This document shows, piece after piece, positions 44,760 to 55,740 of a stretch of DNA of 60,000 nucleotides. Numbering within the stretch: position 1 is the stretch's first letter; every line of letters starts with the position of its first letter. Where the stretch lies: contig CAIIXF020000010.1 in the NCBI GenBank assembly GCA_903813345.2, positions 24,473,740 through 24,533,739 on the forward strand. Direction: 5' to 3'. A model generated the notes under the pieces. It did no database searches and was not told the origin of the DNA. It was given only the letters and a program-made list of their open reading frames with translations. The position numbers and the translations under genes were made by a program. Source of the stretch: Owenia fusiformis (lineage: Eukaryota > Annelida > Polychaeta > Sabellida > Oweniidae).

Positions 44760-45700
44760 GCAGTACATGTATATCCCCACTCACCTAAGGTATCAATTAC
44801 ATTCATGCATTTTATTTACCTAAAACTAAGTATAGGATAAATAACTTTTACTGACAAAATGTATATAAGTACATGATTACATTAGTCACAACTACTCACT
44901 AAAAGGTTAACTTATTGCATGAAGAAATGTAATTCTACATGAAGATTTCAAATATGATATCACTTATTTGACTGAATTTTGAATTTTTAATGATGTAAAG
45001 CAAGATTATTTCTACTTGTATCTAAGTCTATTTCATTGTATAAGTCAACAATGAATAAGGCAAATACATATCACTGGCTTCCCTGATTCATTTAGATTCC
45101 TTGCACTTTTAAAATCATCAATAATTCATATAGGGTTGAACTATCGAATAATGAAAACGTTGCAAATGATGTGATAGAAGTTTTTATACTATTTAGCTTG
45201 CAAATATTGCTGATATAGTTTTAATGTGATTTTAGGAGGTTAAATGTTCTACTGAGGAACTTTGATTATATTCAATTTTCTATGATCTTTAACTTTCTGA
45301 AAAAGGTCGGGCTAAATTCTCATTGAGACAATGTTAAAAATCTTAATGTCGACTTCCTAAATGTTGAATTCTTTTGATTGTCATGAATTTAAGGTTCACA
45401 CAAAATCTGAAGATTATCTAGTTTCAAATACAATCTGAATCTCATTAAGTTTGATGTGAAAGCAGTTTTACTTAAATCCAAAATAACAAATATGGTAAAT
45501 CAATATGTGTCTATGGTAGATGCTAGCATGTAGTCCAACCAGCACAAGTGCTGCCATCTACCTATCCATTCATCAGTTTAGCACCAAATAAGGTCAGTAG
45601 TCATGGTAAAGCTTTTGTACCTTGTCTATGGTAAAAATAAATCAAACAGAAATGTTAACTTAACATGATTGGTAATGCCCACCTTGAAGGGTTCAGGGAT
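44760..45700. other. Unassigned AT-rich sequence
   Basis: No gene recognised. Confidence 0.4.
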
Positions 45701-46397
45701 GAAGGGAAGGGTCAGGATAACACTTATATAAAATATTTAAAGTGTCTAATAATGATAATGAACATATTACAATGTTACACAACATAAGTAGATGCTAATT
45801 AAATGTCAATTGTCGTTAGTATAATATGTATTTTTCATTTAATGCTGCAACAAGTACACACGTACCAAAAAGTGCCACGCCCACTTTTCCCTAAAAGCAG
45901 CTATGTGCGACCATATTTGATAAATATTATTGATTTATAGGATCATTATGAAAACTTTTCAGTGTTTAAATGTTAAAATATACATATTGATACAACTTTT
46001 GACAAAGTAGCAGCCATAAAATCCAAACAGATTTGCAAATATTTCACTTTGAGATCAAAAGGACACATTTGGGAGGGGGTCAAATTGAGACTATTTCAAT
46101 ATATAAATACTGTTTCTATGGTAACCATATCAGTTAGAGATTGGAAATTTCTGGCACTTACTAACCATAACATGCCCTACCCAATATAAAACAATGAATA
46201 TCTGACATGCATTAGTATTCTTTTTATTGGGTGGTATTAAAGTACCCCCATGGTTTTTTAAGGGTAGGGGTATAAATTTGTCTGAGGGCTGTCTGCCACC
46301 CTTATAGAAAGTCCAACTACCCAGAAAGTGTCTAGTAACATCAAACAGATGGTTTGAAATAGGTTGGAATGTGTAACCTTTCATGTAAGGAAGGAGT
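45701..46397. repeat. Right arm of the 7-kb inverted duplication
   Basis: Inverse of 39361-40050, with scattered substitutions and small indels. Confidence 0.85.
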
Positions 46398-46429
46398 TAC
46401 AATTATCAGAGTGGGCCGTAGTCTATAAA

Positions 46430-46995
46430 GCCAGTTTGTAAAAACTTATATTTTCATCAGCGGGCAGATATAGCATAGCTTTACGTCCTGCTCAGGGCGG
46501 GCAGATATAGTATATCTTTCTGCTACGTCATAATCGCCGCTCGCATATTTGTTCATAATTTGTAACATCCGCTTAATGGCTGTAAACAACAATGGAGAAA
46601 ACACAGACAATAAGATATGTTTGATGGTTTAAAAAAGGCAAGGAGCATCCACTAAATCAATCAAAAATTCGAGAAAATAAATGTGGGAATATTTACAGAG
46701 AACAGGAAAATCTGCCCACGGCCAAGAAAACAAAACTGGACATGAATATTCTAAAATATTTCCACGATTGAACAATGTAAACCAGATGACTAAGATTGGT
46801 ATGGGATAAACATATTATCCTATAGTCGGTTCAGGATATTGATATATAATATAATATATTTTCCCTCGGGACCTGCGGCCCTCGGGCAGATATATTATAT
46901 TGGCCTCAGGATAAACCCAGTAATCTGAACCTCATACAGGATAATCTCGATATATATATTCCATTGTATATTTCCCGCTGCGTATCTTCCGATCG
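46430..46995 (+). repeat. Repeat family E, copy 3
   Basis: CTTATATTTTCATCAGCGGG, GCCAAGAAAACAAAACTGGA and CCTCGGGACCTGCGGCCCTC shared with copy 1. Confidence 0.7.
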
Positions 46996-47775
46996 AAATA
47001 TACCCAGGAAAATGTTTTTATTCAGTGTAGAAACAGTCAATTTGTTAAAATATCTTGCTAAAGCAAAACTGCCAAAATAGATCCAGCAGACCGTAGAATT
47101 TTTCTTAACCAAAATGATGATGGATTTCTCAAAAATTATGAGAATGAGAACACTTAATAGAAAAACATACCTGGATATGCAGGGTGTCCTGAAAATTTCA
47201 CTTGTGAAACCTCACTTTTCATAGGATAAATTAGTTATGTGATAATCGGTTTTGAATAATGATCACTGGGAAGATTTCAGAGAAAGAGATATATAATGTT
47301 TATTGATGATATGTTGACATTGCTGATCATTGTTGACATCGCTGAAGGCGAATAAATACCAAAAGGTAACGCTTTGCGTGAATGTCACTCATGGTGAATT
47401 TCTGATGGAACTTCTTACTCTGACATAATAACCATTTAACAGGATATTGTATGACCACTATCAGATAATTTAACCGTGTTGTTTGTAACTTCACAATTTA
47501 CATTTTTACATTACAATAGTTCTATCAAAAAATGATAAAATTAAATTACTCAAGATTCGGAATGAAAGTTCTCCGTCCATATTTCATATTTGAATAAAAA
47601 TAATTAGGGCATTGGGCAAATAGAATCCTTTTTATTGCAGTTACTTCAAAATATTCCTATGCTGGCTGTACTAATTCTTCAAAACTTTCAGGCATTGAAG
47701 TCATTGATTTGACTCATTTGCATACAACCAATCAGCGCGCAGGAAATTATCGATTTTCTTTACTTTGTGGAAAGG
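46996..47775. other. Unassigned intron sequence
   Basis: No gene or repeat partner recognised. Confidence 0.4.
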
Positions 47776-47945
47776 GGACCAGGGACAAACTTTGAGAAAC
47801 TTGTCAATCACAAAACCTGCCATTGACGATATACATGAGAAAGTTCCCTAAAAATGACTCCCTTAAGTCCTACTTTTTGTCAAATTTTATAGAGTAATCA
47901 CCAAAAACTGTAATTCCCAGAGCTTTGAAATCTTCAGAGGATATA
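47776..47945 (+). repeat. Dispersed repeat F
   Basis: GGGACAAACTTTGAGAAACT, CCTGCCATTGACGATATACA and CCAAAAACTGTAATTCCCAG; also at 53380-53545 and in part at 52986-53035. Confidence 0.75.
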
Positions 47946-48479
47946 TTGTGGCGAAGTTGTGTCTCTTTATCTTTTACAAAACATGAAAACAAATATAGTT
48001 TAAAATATTAATTTATTAAAGAAAAGTTAAAGTCCAAAAATATCATTTCAATCGGCTACTTTGCCCCTAAATTGCCCCTTTTATACCCACTTTTTTTTAT
48101 GTGGGCCCCGCCAAAATAAGGGGTCTTATCCAATAAGATCCCCTTAAAACCCATTTACAAGAATTGGCCAGAAAGAAGTGTGAAAAATTATATGAAGATT
48201 AATTATCAACATGCCAGATTTCTGCCCACATTATTTTCTAAAAAGTTGAAAAGTTCCCATTTATTTCAGTTTTTGTTGAAACTTTTGAGACAACAGGTAA
48301 GATTAGTAACTGAATCCCAGAACCTCGGTTCAGACAATTCTCATGAACTTTTTACCCTACTCATTTAAACCATTAAGTCATTATCTCTTCAAAATACATG
48401 TTTTATAATATTTTTAACAATAAAAGTTAGCAAATTCTTTATACAATTACATCACAATGTTTTTCATATATCAAAATGT
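47946..48479. other. Unassigned intron sequence
   Basis: No gene recognised up to the R1 start. Confidence 0.4.
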
Positions 48480-48819
48480 AAAGGACGAGTGTCTTTAAGA
48501 CCATATATTAGCCCCCAAGGTATTTAGAAAAATTGTACAGGATATCAAAGAAGAGACTTTGTTTGATAACCAGATCCAAAAATTAGGTCATTCTGACATT
48601 TATATTTCAAAATATAGGTCATTCTATTAAAGCGGAAATAATGTCAGGTATTCTAATCATCATTATATGTAGTTACAATACTACTGAATAAAATTCAATA
48701 AGTTGAAAATCTTGTTATGTGTTAGTTTTTGTATAATATTGAAAATAAAAATCATAAATTGACCCAGTGACCCAGTTGTCTGTTGGACGGGGCTCGCCAT
48801 ATTTCCCTCAGAGACCCGG

Positions 48820-48875
48820 ATGTAGACCGGAAGTGTGACGTTTCTGCGACCTGAGCCGCCATCTTGAAAGCATTC
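48820..48875 (+). promoter_or_regulatory. ETS, CRE and YY1-like site cluster
   Basis: ACCGGAAGTG (ETS type) directly followed by TGACGTTT (CRE type), then GCCGCCATCTTGAAAG (YY1 type) at 48855-48870. The ATG of the THAP-like ORF follows 19 bases later. YY1 sites of this form often lie just downstream of a transcription start in housekeeping promoters. Activity is inferred only. Confidence 0.45.
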
Positions 48876-48888
48876 ACAACAAAGGAAT

Positions 48889-49014
48889 ATGCCTATGTGT
48901 TGTGCGGTAAATTGTTCAAATATTTCCACTGATAGAGCTAGACTTGGGATAAGGACTTTAAAAGAAATGCCTGAACGACAGTACGACAGTCGGCTGGTGA
49001 CGGTAGAATTATAA
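48889..49014 (+). CDS. Short THAP-like N-terminal ORF in the TTAA element
   Basis: 41 codons starting MPMCCAVNCSN, then ISTDRARLGIRTLKEMPERQ and a stop. THAP zinc fingers open with M-P-x-C-C-x-V-x-x-C-x-N, so the two C-C/C cysteines and the Asn fit. The rest of the finger (Pro, Trp, C-x-x-H) is missing and could lie in a lost second exon. Position right behind a promoter-like cluster suggests a captured first exon. It may also be chance; I could not trace a splice donor. Confidence 0.3.
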   Translation: MPMCCAVNCSNISTDRARLGIRTLKEMPERQYDSRLVTVEL

Positions 49015-50454
49015 TCTGTCGACAGTTAAAACCAGCTGTCGTTGTCGTGGACCGAATCCCCGGGGAATAGAACACATTTAAAATAAAACAGTGTCACTTA
49101 CTATAGTTTCTGAAAAGTTTCATGCACGGCTTTTAACAATCAAAGATTCCTACTTATTATTGTCTTGTTTGTCGTCCTATATCTATCCTGGGGTTGTGTT
49201 TTTTCTCCCAAATACGGGAAAACATTTTGAATAAAGAATTTTCCAATTCCTCCATCGAATAAGTATAGGGTAATCTGCAGCAGTTTCGTTTTTGCTTCAA
49301 CTCTTCGCGCATGCCTAGTAGTTTGAAATAATTTACAAGTGCGCATGTGTTTTTGGAATTAAGCCAATCAAATTATTCATTCTAATGCGCATGAACTAGA
49401 TTTCGAATCAAGAGGAACTGGCGCAGATTGCCTCAAATGCTGAAATCGCTCTTCAAAAGCTCTTCAAAATAGATTGGTGAATAAAAATGAATAACAACTG
49501 AAGTTAGAGTGGTTTATTTAGTTCGATGTCAGGATATTTCAAGTAAGTATTGATTAGGTTATATAGACGCTACAGTGATGATGGTTCTAGACACGCGGGG
49601 CAAGTTGTTTTAGCTGATTTTCTCCTCAAACGGCGTAGATTGAACACAATTTTACTTCCGGGTTTACCCACGACAGTTTGCTATCGGCAACAAAAATAAC
49701 ACTGTCGTTATCGACAATGGAATCTCACTGTCGTTCGGGCAGTTGCCATACCATACATATTCTGTCACAAGAAACCAAAGAAAACGGATTCAAGGCGAGC
49801 AATCCGGTCCCAAAAAGAGAACTGAACCAGGCCATGTGCCGGTTAGGTCGACGCCATTTTGAAAAAACTTTTTGAATTGTATCGTATCGTATGTCTTTAA
49901 TAGCTTTATAACTTAATACCATATTTGTGAAATAAATATAACATACTAGGTCTACGAGCCTTTAAATTGTTTGTTGTCTACTGTAAATACAACAGTAATA
50001 CACCTCCATGGTGATCGAAATGATGAACCTTGCGTCATCGATCGCGATCATTCATGACGGGGAATACATTATCAGTTCTGCCTTATAGTTATATTTATAA
50101 CAGAGTGTCAAAAATCCAATTAATATCTGCCATTCGTCATTTTATTAAATAAAAGATCCGAATATGTTTAATCTTCAAGCAAAACGATCGAGAGATAATT
50201 GATTGTCAACATAAAATTAACGCATTTTCCTGTCATGTCGGTAACCAACGTTCACGAGTTGGTCAGGTTTTGATTGGCACTTTTGGAGTTAATTCTATGA
50301 ATTGTAAGTATTGATGTGAACATGGTCATGTTTTTCTCGAACAGGTGATATCATATTATAGTATGTCAATATGCCAAATACATCGTCAAAATCTTCAAAT
50401 TGCTCCATTTTCTTGTTAAGAAGTTCGTAATATTTTTCTATGTGGCCGCCCCGC

Positions 50455-50545
50455 TACAATTGCGCATGCGCATTTTTCGGGCCAATCAAAATGCTGGAAT
50501 TTGTCGAGTCGCAGTGACGCCGCTCATGAATATTCATAGGTAGGT
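50455..50545. promoter_or_regulatory. NRF1 and NF-Y-like site cluster
   Basis: TGCGCATGCGCA at 50461-50472 is a perfect NRF1-type palindrome. GCCAATCA follows at 50481-50488 (CCAAT box), then GAGTCGCAGTGACGCC and ATGAATATTCAT. A similar but weaker set (GCGCATG, GCCAATCA, GCGCATG) is at 49307-49390. Confidence 0.4.
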
Positions 50546-52352
50546 TATGGCGACCTCCATAATCCAGGTGAAGATCCAATACCTCAAAATTAATTCCAAT
50601 ATATCTGCCGATGCATTAGAAGATCGTCGCTCATACCCGGGTCATGTTTTTGATTATAGACTTATTATTCTGATGAATCATAGTTTTTACTTGAGGTTAT
50701 TACCCCTTTAACGTGTATAAAATGACCCTTTCAAGGAAAAATCACTTTTTTCACATCATTATTGTCAATGTTTCTATTTATTATCAAAGTAATCATTATT
50801 TTCAGTCATTTAAGACTTTTGAATTGATCCTGTTGCTATCATCTTACATAATAGAAACAAAGCATATTGGGCAACATTCACAAACATATCAAATATAACA
50901 AGTCAAAAATACAAACAAAATATTGAATAGTGATCTTTATACTTCATTTAGAACAATTGTCTACAAAAAAAGTTTGCGAAACTATGTCAGAAAAGAATAT
51001 TGAGTTTTTTTAATTTACATCACAATGAGAAAGAACAAGGGACGACATTTAAAAACACATGAAGTAATTAACAAGTCAAAAATACATATGAATCAATTAT
51101 ATATTGATCTGCTTCCTTGAGATCATTTGCACATATGCAGTTTGTTGCAGTAAAATACTGAATTTATTATTTCACATCACAGTGAGGAAGCACAAAGAGC
51201 AACATTTGAAAACACATGGACTTTACATAAACTGTTGATGAGCACATTCATGTGTTTGTTCATTTGGACTTTTACACAAATTAGGCCATATTTATTTATC
51301 TTTTTTAACAATGATGGTATATTTCCCATCTACTTGAAGATGGTCATCTATGCATCGTTTAAATTGGTTGGCTTGATCTCAAGAGAGTCTACTATGATTT
51401 AGATGTTACCCTCTTGTCTCCATACAGGGGGTACTGGGATATTGCAGTTCACTCATGCAGTTCCCTTTGCTTTGGGCATTTTATTAGCAAATGTCGTTTT
51501 ACCGCCTACTGATTGTGACTTACAGTATATTTCTTCTGTACAATAAAGTTGAGCTGGATTTCTAAATATGAACATTGGTATGATCAGCCAGTGAACTGTG
51601 ATAATATAAAAAAAAGTATTCATACACAAAACATCAAGATAAAATGATTGTACAACAATCATTTCATATGAATGTATTTAAAGGAATTGCATGTTATTAT
51701 GTTGCTTAGAGCCATGGTAGAGATATATGCTTCTCAAGAGGTCATGCTCCAGTGCAAGCATACATATTAGTTCATGAAAAGATCATATGAATAAAGAAAA
51801 TATACTCAAATATATAAAACACAACTGTCACAATCATTCTAAGGATTTTCAAAATGGCTGACATCATTTTATTTCATGCTGAAAATTGCAGAAAAGTTCC
51901 ATTTTTGCACAACGCTTGGTCCTTACCTAGATTTTTACATATCTCAAGAAGTACCTTAGAAGTACACTATTCCCTCAATACATATAACTTTCTTGGTAAA
52001 GACCAAGCGTTATGTGAACAAAGCAAGAGTTTATCATGACCTTCCTTTATCTAAAAAGAAGTAGGTCAACACAATTGCAAACATAACTAATCCCTTTTCA
52101 ATGACTATTGAAATATGACTATTTATATGTACAAAATATTAATCCAATGAGTGTATAGAGTGACACAATCAAACAATGGGACATCTGACAGTTTCAGTTT
52201 CTAACTGTAATCTTGAATGCTTTTTATTGCTATTTCTTGAAAATATACATATTTATCTACAATTTGATCATACATATCAAGGATATTAACGACATTGCAT
52301 TTTTCAAAACATGTTAAGTGACCCCAGGGGTGTCTATAGCCATTCGTTCTTT

Positions 52353-53110
52353 CACCGACAAAATACTGGTTTTTGGTCAATATGTACATCATCACCCATC
52401 AATTTATCATATCCTATTGTTTTACAAAAATGACATCATATACCAATATGTTTATGAATCTATGGAAGCAAGACAAAACATCATTAATTGAATATGATAG
52501 CTTCTTGGCTACATTCCCCCCTCTCTTGGAAGCAATTCTTGCAATTGGCCATGTGATTTACCTGTCAAATCTACCATTAGTCCTTACTATAAAACATGTT
52601 TAATTGAATGCAACATCCATAGAAGTGTAAGATTGTGTCATTGAGTTCAAGGTAATACTGATAAATCACTAAATTAATAACATTTTCCATCTTAGAAGCC
52701 GAAGTTAATTTTACAAAAATTAAATGGAAGTGAACAATTTCTTCTTGTTTTACATTATGATGTCTTATTCGAAAGTTGTTTATATTCACATGCCAAGAAA
52801 TGATGCATCTTCAATGCCTACAGTAAACAAAGCTGCCAGTTCCTAAAACATTCTGCCATTATGATGTTATCAGCACAACAGAAGTATTTATCCTAAGATT
52901 TCTGTATTTGTAAGCAATATGTAGAGTATTAAAGATTATTATGACCCAAGTTTCAAAAATCTATGAACTAAAAATCAAACAAGTAAACACCAAAAACTGT
53001 AATTCCCAGAGCTCTGAAATCTTCAGAGGACATATGTTGCATATACAGCAACTACTACCACTTATTTGAAAGTTCTACTTCAACAAAGTGTCTGATATCC
53101 AAACAATCAA
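52353..53110. other. Unassigned intron, with part of repeat F
   Basis: No gene. CACCAAAAACTGTAATTCCC at 52987 belongs to repeat F. Confidence 0.4.
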
Positions 53111-53260
53111 TTTGAAAAATCAACTTTTTTTACCTTTCGAAGGTCACTGAAGGTCAAATCTCAAAACCAAGGTCAGATTTGAACTCCTGGCAACTTGTAG
53201 ACAGTTTTCCCCGAAAAAATTGGTCAAATTGAAGCAAGTTGAAAAATAATTTATTTTTAC
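53111..53260 (+). repeat. Diverged GACCTT unit
   Basis: TTTCGAAGGTCACTGAAGGT, AAGGTCAGATTTGAACTCC and GAAGCAAGTTGAAAAA match one unit of the 21395-22950 array. Confidence 0.65.
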
Positions 53261-53379
53261 TGGTTTTTGACGTCAAATATCTCAAAACAGTAAAAATTTG
53301 ATGCTGACATATATTGAGCAATATGTAGAGAATGCTTAAATCTAGTAATGATGTAATTCATTGCAAGTAATGAACAAGT

Positions 53380-53545
53380 ATAGGGACAAAGTTTGAGAAA
53401 CTTGTAAATCACAAAACCTGCCATTGACGATATACATGAGAAAGTTCCCTGAAAATGTCAGTCCTACTTTTTGTCAAATTTTATAGAGTCAACACCAAAA
53501 ACTGTAATTTCAAGAGCTTTGAAATCTTCAGAGAACATAAATTGC
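53380..53545 (+). repeat. Dispersed repeat F, second long copy
   Basis: Same blocks as 47776-47945. Confidence 0.75.
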
Positions 53546-53589
53546 ATTTAAAGCAACTACTACAAGTTATTTGAAAGTGCAACTTCAAC

Positions 53590-53828
53590 AAAGTGTCTAA
53601 TATTTACAGAATATTTGACTTTTTGACGTCAAAATCAGCAATTTCTCGAAAACTGGGCGAACTTGGGAAATGGCGATGATAGGACAAATAGGCATTATGG
53701 ATATGCATAAAATGAATGTGGATACGACTCAATCTGAATAGCAGTTTTAATTTGTTCGGCCAATGTTGACAGATGGACGGACCAACGGACAGACGCCTGG
53801 TCGATCCCATAGGCTCACTGTGTGAGCC
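53590..53828 (+). mobile_element. Pearl/HINE-like tail with terminal hairpin
   Basis: CAATGTTGACAGATGGACGG, an ACGG-type run, CTGGTCGATCCCATA and the hairpin GGCTCAC-TGT-GTGAGCC (53812-53828) followed by AAAAAA. Confidence 0.55.
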
Positions 53829-53865
53829 AAAAAAAGAAAACAGGCATAAGTAAAAGTAAATAATA

Positions 53866-54300
53866 ATCGAGCTCCCATGCAGTGTCTCGGTATAGACACT
53901 GCGGCGGGCAGATGAAGAAAATCCCCAAAATTTGGGGAAAATAGTTCCCCTTTTCATCATATATGTGGTCAATTTTCACACAACCTATAAAATATGTATT
54001 CATGAATGTTCCCCAAACATTATTTTGTCAAAATATTTCAAAATTATTGAAATATGAGAAGAAATCATCGCGGAAGGAATTCTGAGTAAAAGTCGTGTTT
54101 AATAGTTTACCGCACGTGTTGTTTATCAGTTAATATGCGCAATTCAACCTATGAAATTGTCTAAATTTTACAATCACGCGACCTGAGCATGGGACTAGAA
54201 CCAATCACGTCAGTTGTTTATTACGAAGTTACCATGGTTACGGTGAGATACCTGCCCGCCGCAGTGATATATCACTGCACAGGAGTTCGAATAATAATAT
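53866..54300. mobile_element. Element with hairpinned ends, beside exon 2
   Basis: Each terminus folds on itself: GCAGTG...CACTGCGGCGGGCAG on the left (53879-53913) and its inverse with an ATATAT loop on the right (54255-54282). Outside these, TCGAGCTCC and inverse TCGAACTCC extend the terminal repeat to ATT-rich flanks. No duplication fixed. It ends about 140 bp from the exon 2 donor. Confidence 0.6.
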
Positions 54301-54436
54301 TTAAATAAATAAATAAAAAGACATGGACTTCAAGGCGATTATTTCTATAAAAGCCAATAATTTTACTTTCAAATTCAAACAAACAAATCATTATTTTCAT
54401 AATTTTTTAACTTTGAAAGTTTAGTTAAATATCTAC

Positions 54437-54543
54437 CTCAGTTTGCTGAGAGTTCCCCCAGCACATCGCAGATATTTCTTGACTTTTGTCGACCATCTTT
54501 GCCCCATTCAGGTTAGCCCATGACTGCTTCTCTATGTTCACAC
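54437..54543 (-). CDS. WDR74: WDR74-like exon 2 (internal)
   Basis: A 107-bp exon. The minus strand reads a TTTTTATAAG acceptor, two bases completing a Gly codon, then 35 codons from VNIEKQSW to EISAMCWGNSQQTE, then the donor GTAGAT. The phase implies that the previous exon ends one base into a GGN codon, as expected for the ETG(L/I)(L/F)KGVN motif at the WDR74 N-terminus. ISAMCWG aligns with VSALCWG in human WDR74; this is the strand of the first propeller blade. The reading frame leads at phase 0 into the exon at 23654-23775. A small hairpin-ended element (53866-54300) lies just downstream in the intron. Assignment is firm as a WD40 exon through its link to the next two exons; on its own it would be weak. 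Confidence 0.8.
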
Positions 54544-55670
54544 CTTATAAAAATACAATATGAAACTAGAAAACAATTACTGTCTCAGGCCCGTAGCCAG
54601 CTTTTGCCAAGAGGGTTTACTTTTTAAAACTTTAAACCAAAATTACTCCGAAAGTACTCCGAATTGTGAAAAACTGTCTGTTTTTGAAGGACCTCCCTCT
54701 CCTGGCTACAGGCGTGTCTCTGAAGACTAAATTAAACAAAGTAAAACATATTTAATCAAATTACTCATCATTTTGAACATCGTATGATAGAAATTAGGTT
54801 CCAGATCTACCTATCTACTGTTCTAACAATAATCTATTTAAATTTTTTCGAGCTCTCCTCTGCCAAAGGCAGCCGCACAATGGGAGCATTAGCTCGAACC
54901 ATTGATCACGTTTGCTCCTGTAATAATTCACATCTTCACCTCCTTCCACCTTGATTTAAATCAGTGTATCAAACTTCACCTCAAATTGAAACATAATTTT
55001 TTTTTTTTAAATACTGACTAATTATTGTATTTTTAAAAGTCCTCTATAAAACGTCAAATGAAGCCAGAATTAGCTATGCAATGTCGAAAAATGGTGTGAT
55101 ACACGTTTCAAATCATGACATCATAATAACAATCTTGGGAATGAACTCTTAGAATATAATTGCATCATCTGTGATGTCAGACATGTATTGCCCCATCGAC
55201 AACTAAACAAACAAATAATCTAGACCTCACTGATTGGTCAAACGTTTCCTCGCAACGTTTCTGAGGCCATAAGTATGTTACCTAAACAACTTGCTCTTTG
55301 GTTTTTGATGCACAGTGAGGGAATGTACTAAAAACCCTTCGACCCTTCGACCCTGCAACCTACGACTTACAGCATGTCAAGAATTTTTGAAATATATTTT
55401 TATAAAAACCCTTCAACCTTCTATTTCTCAGTCCATATGAAGTTGCTGGAAATATTACTTTGTGTATCGAACTTAAGAATCTGTCCCAAGAGAGTTAAAG
55501 ATATTTAAGCTGGACTTTGCCCCGAAACGCAATCTTGGGTTGTTTCGGGGATGAACTTTATCATTTTGAGCTTAATGAAAGATTATAGAATGATGAACGA
55601 AAGCGTGACGTCACTTCCGAATCATAGCATTCAAAATAAGTAGCGTTTAATTACTTTCACCATCAATAAT
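54544..55670. other. Intron upstream of exon 2, with a short MITE
   Basis: 54586-54715 has ends CAGGCCCGTAGCCAG and inverse CTGGCTACAGGCGTG; a part of the same family is near 36130. I see no exon 1 here. The remainder shows nothing recognisable. Confidence 0.5.
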
Positions 55671-55740
55671 ATCACTGTGGTCTAGCGGTAGAATGCTCGC
55701 TTAGCACGCGGGAGGCCCGAGTTCGAAACCCGAATTCGCC
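55671..55740 (+). tRNA. tRNA-like unit: Gly-type body, AGC (Ala) anticodon, probably a pseudogene
   Basis: An A-box-like GTGGTCTAGCGGTAGAA and B-box GTTCGAAACC are followed by T-rich terminator sequence at 55741. The anticodon stem CTCGC/GCGGG pairs fully, as in tRNA-Gly(GCC), but the loop reads TTAGCAC, giving anticodon AGC. The T stem has two mismatches (C49-A65, A52-C62). The acceptor strands (ATCACTG and ATTCGCC) do not pair. So Pol III signals are kept while the cloverleaf is broken at the ends. Confidence 0.5.

Larger units (their letters stand above)
48631..50707. mobile_element. 2.1-kb TTAA-flanked element with promoter-like modules
   Basis: TTAA is duplicated at 48627-48630 and 50708-50711. 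The ends are AGCGGAAATAATGTC and, inverted, AGGGGTAATAACCTC (11 of 15 match). R1 copy c shows the empty site CATTCTATTAACGTGTATAA at about 41841. The TTAA duplication suggests piggyBac mobilisation. The inside is richer in CpG than its surroundings and contains an ETS/CRE/YY1 cluster, a THAP-like first-exon ORF and an NRF1/NF-Y cluster. No transposase seen. Confidence 0.8.
48480..52352 (+). mobile_element. R1 repeat, copy d, split by a TTAA element
   Basis: Left part 48480-48630, right part 50708-52352, ends as in copy c. About 270 bp that carry the SWIM-like stretch are deleted at 51264. The 2,077-bp insertion at 48631-50707 is absent from copies b and c. Confidence 0.8.
6359..54543 (-). other. 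WDR74: WDR74-like gene, internal part of the locus
   Basis: This is the genomic span of three internal exons of a WD40 gene read on the minus strand (54437-54543, 23654-23775, 6359-6422). Spliced, they give about 97 continuous residues with junction phases 0 and 2. By recall the order of motifs matches human WDR74: a CWG motif, then VKVYD, a GG..G.. GLA stretch, then ITC.(E/D)SG(L/I)(I/L)(K/R)VW. WDR74 (Nsa1 in yeast) is a nucleolar WD40 factor of pre-60S maturation that works with the AAA ATPase NVL/Rix7. The two introns are 30,661 and 17,231 bp and are almost entirely repeats. Exon 1 (start codon) and the exons after exon 4 were looked for and not found, so the locus runs off both ends of the window. 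Exon numbers assume one upstream exon. Confidence 0.82.

Noticed and set aside
49678-49875. 65-codon frame in the TTAA element
   Set aside because: No recognised motif, and composition is that of the surrounding sequence.
41690-52360. Target duplication for R1 copies c and d
   Set aside because: Flanks ATCTTT/GGGTAA and ATGT/CACC do not match; no duplication can be claimed.
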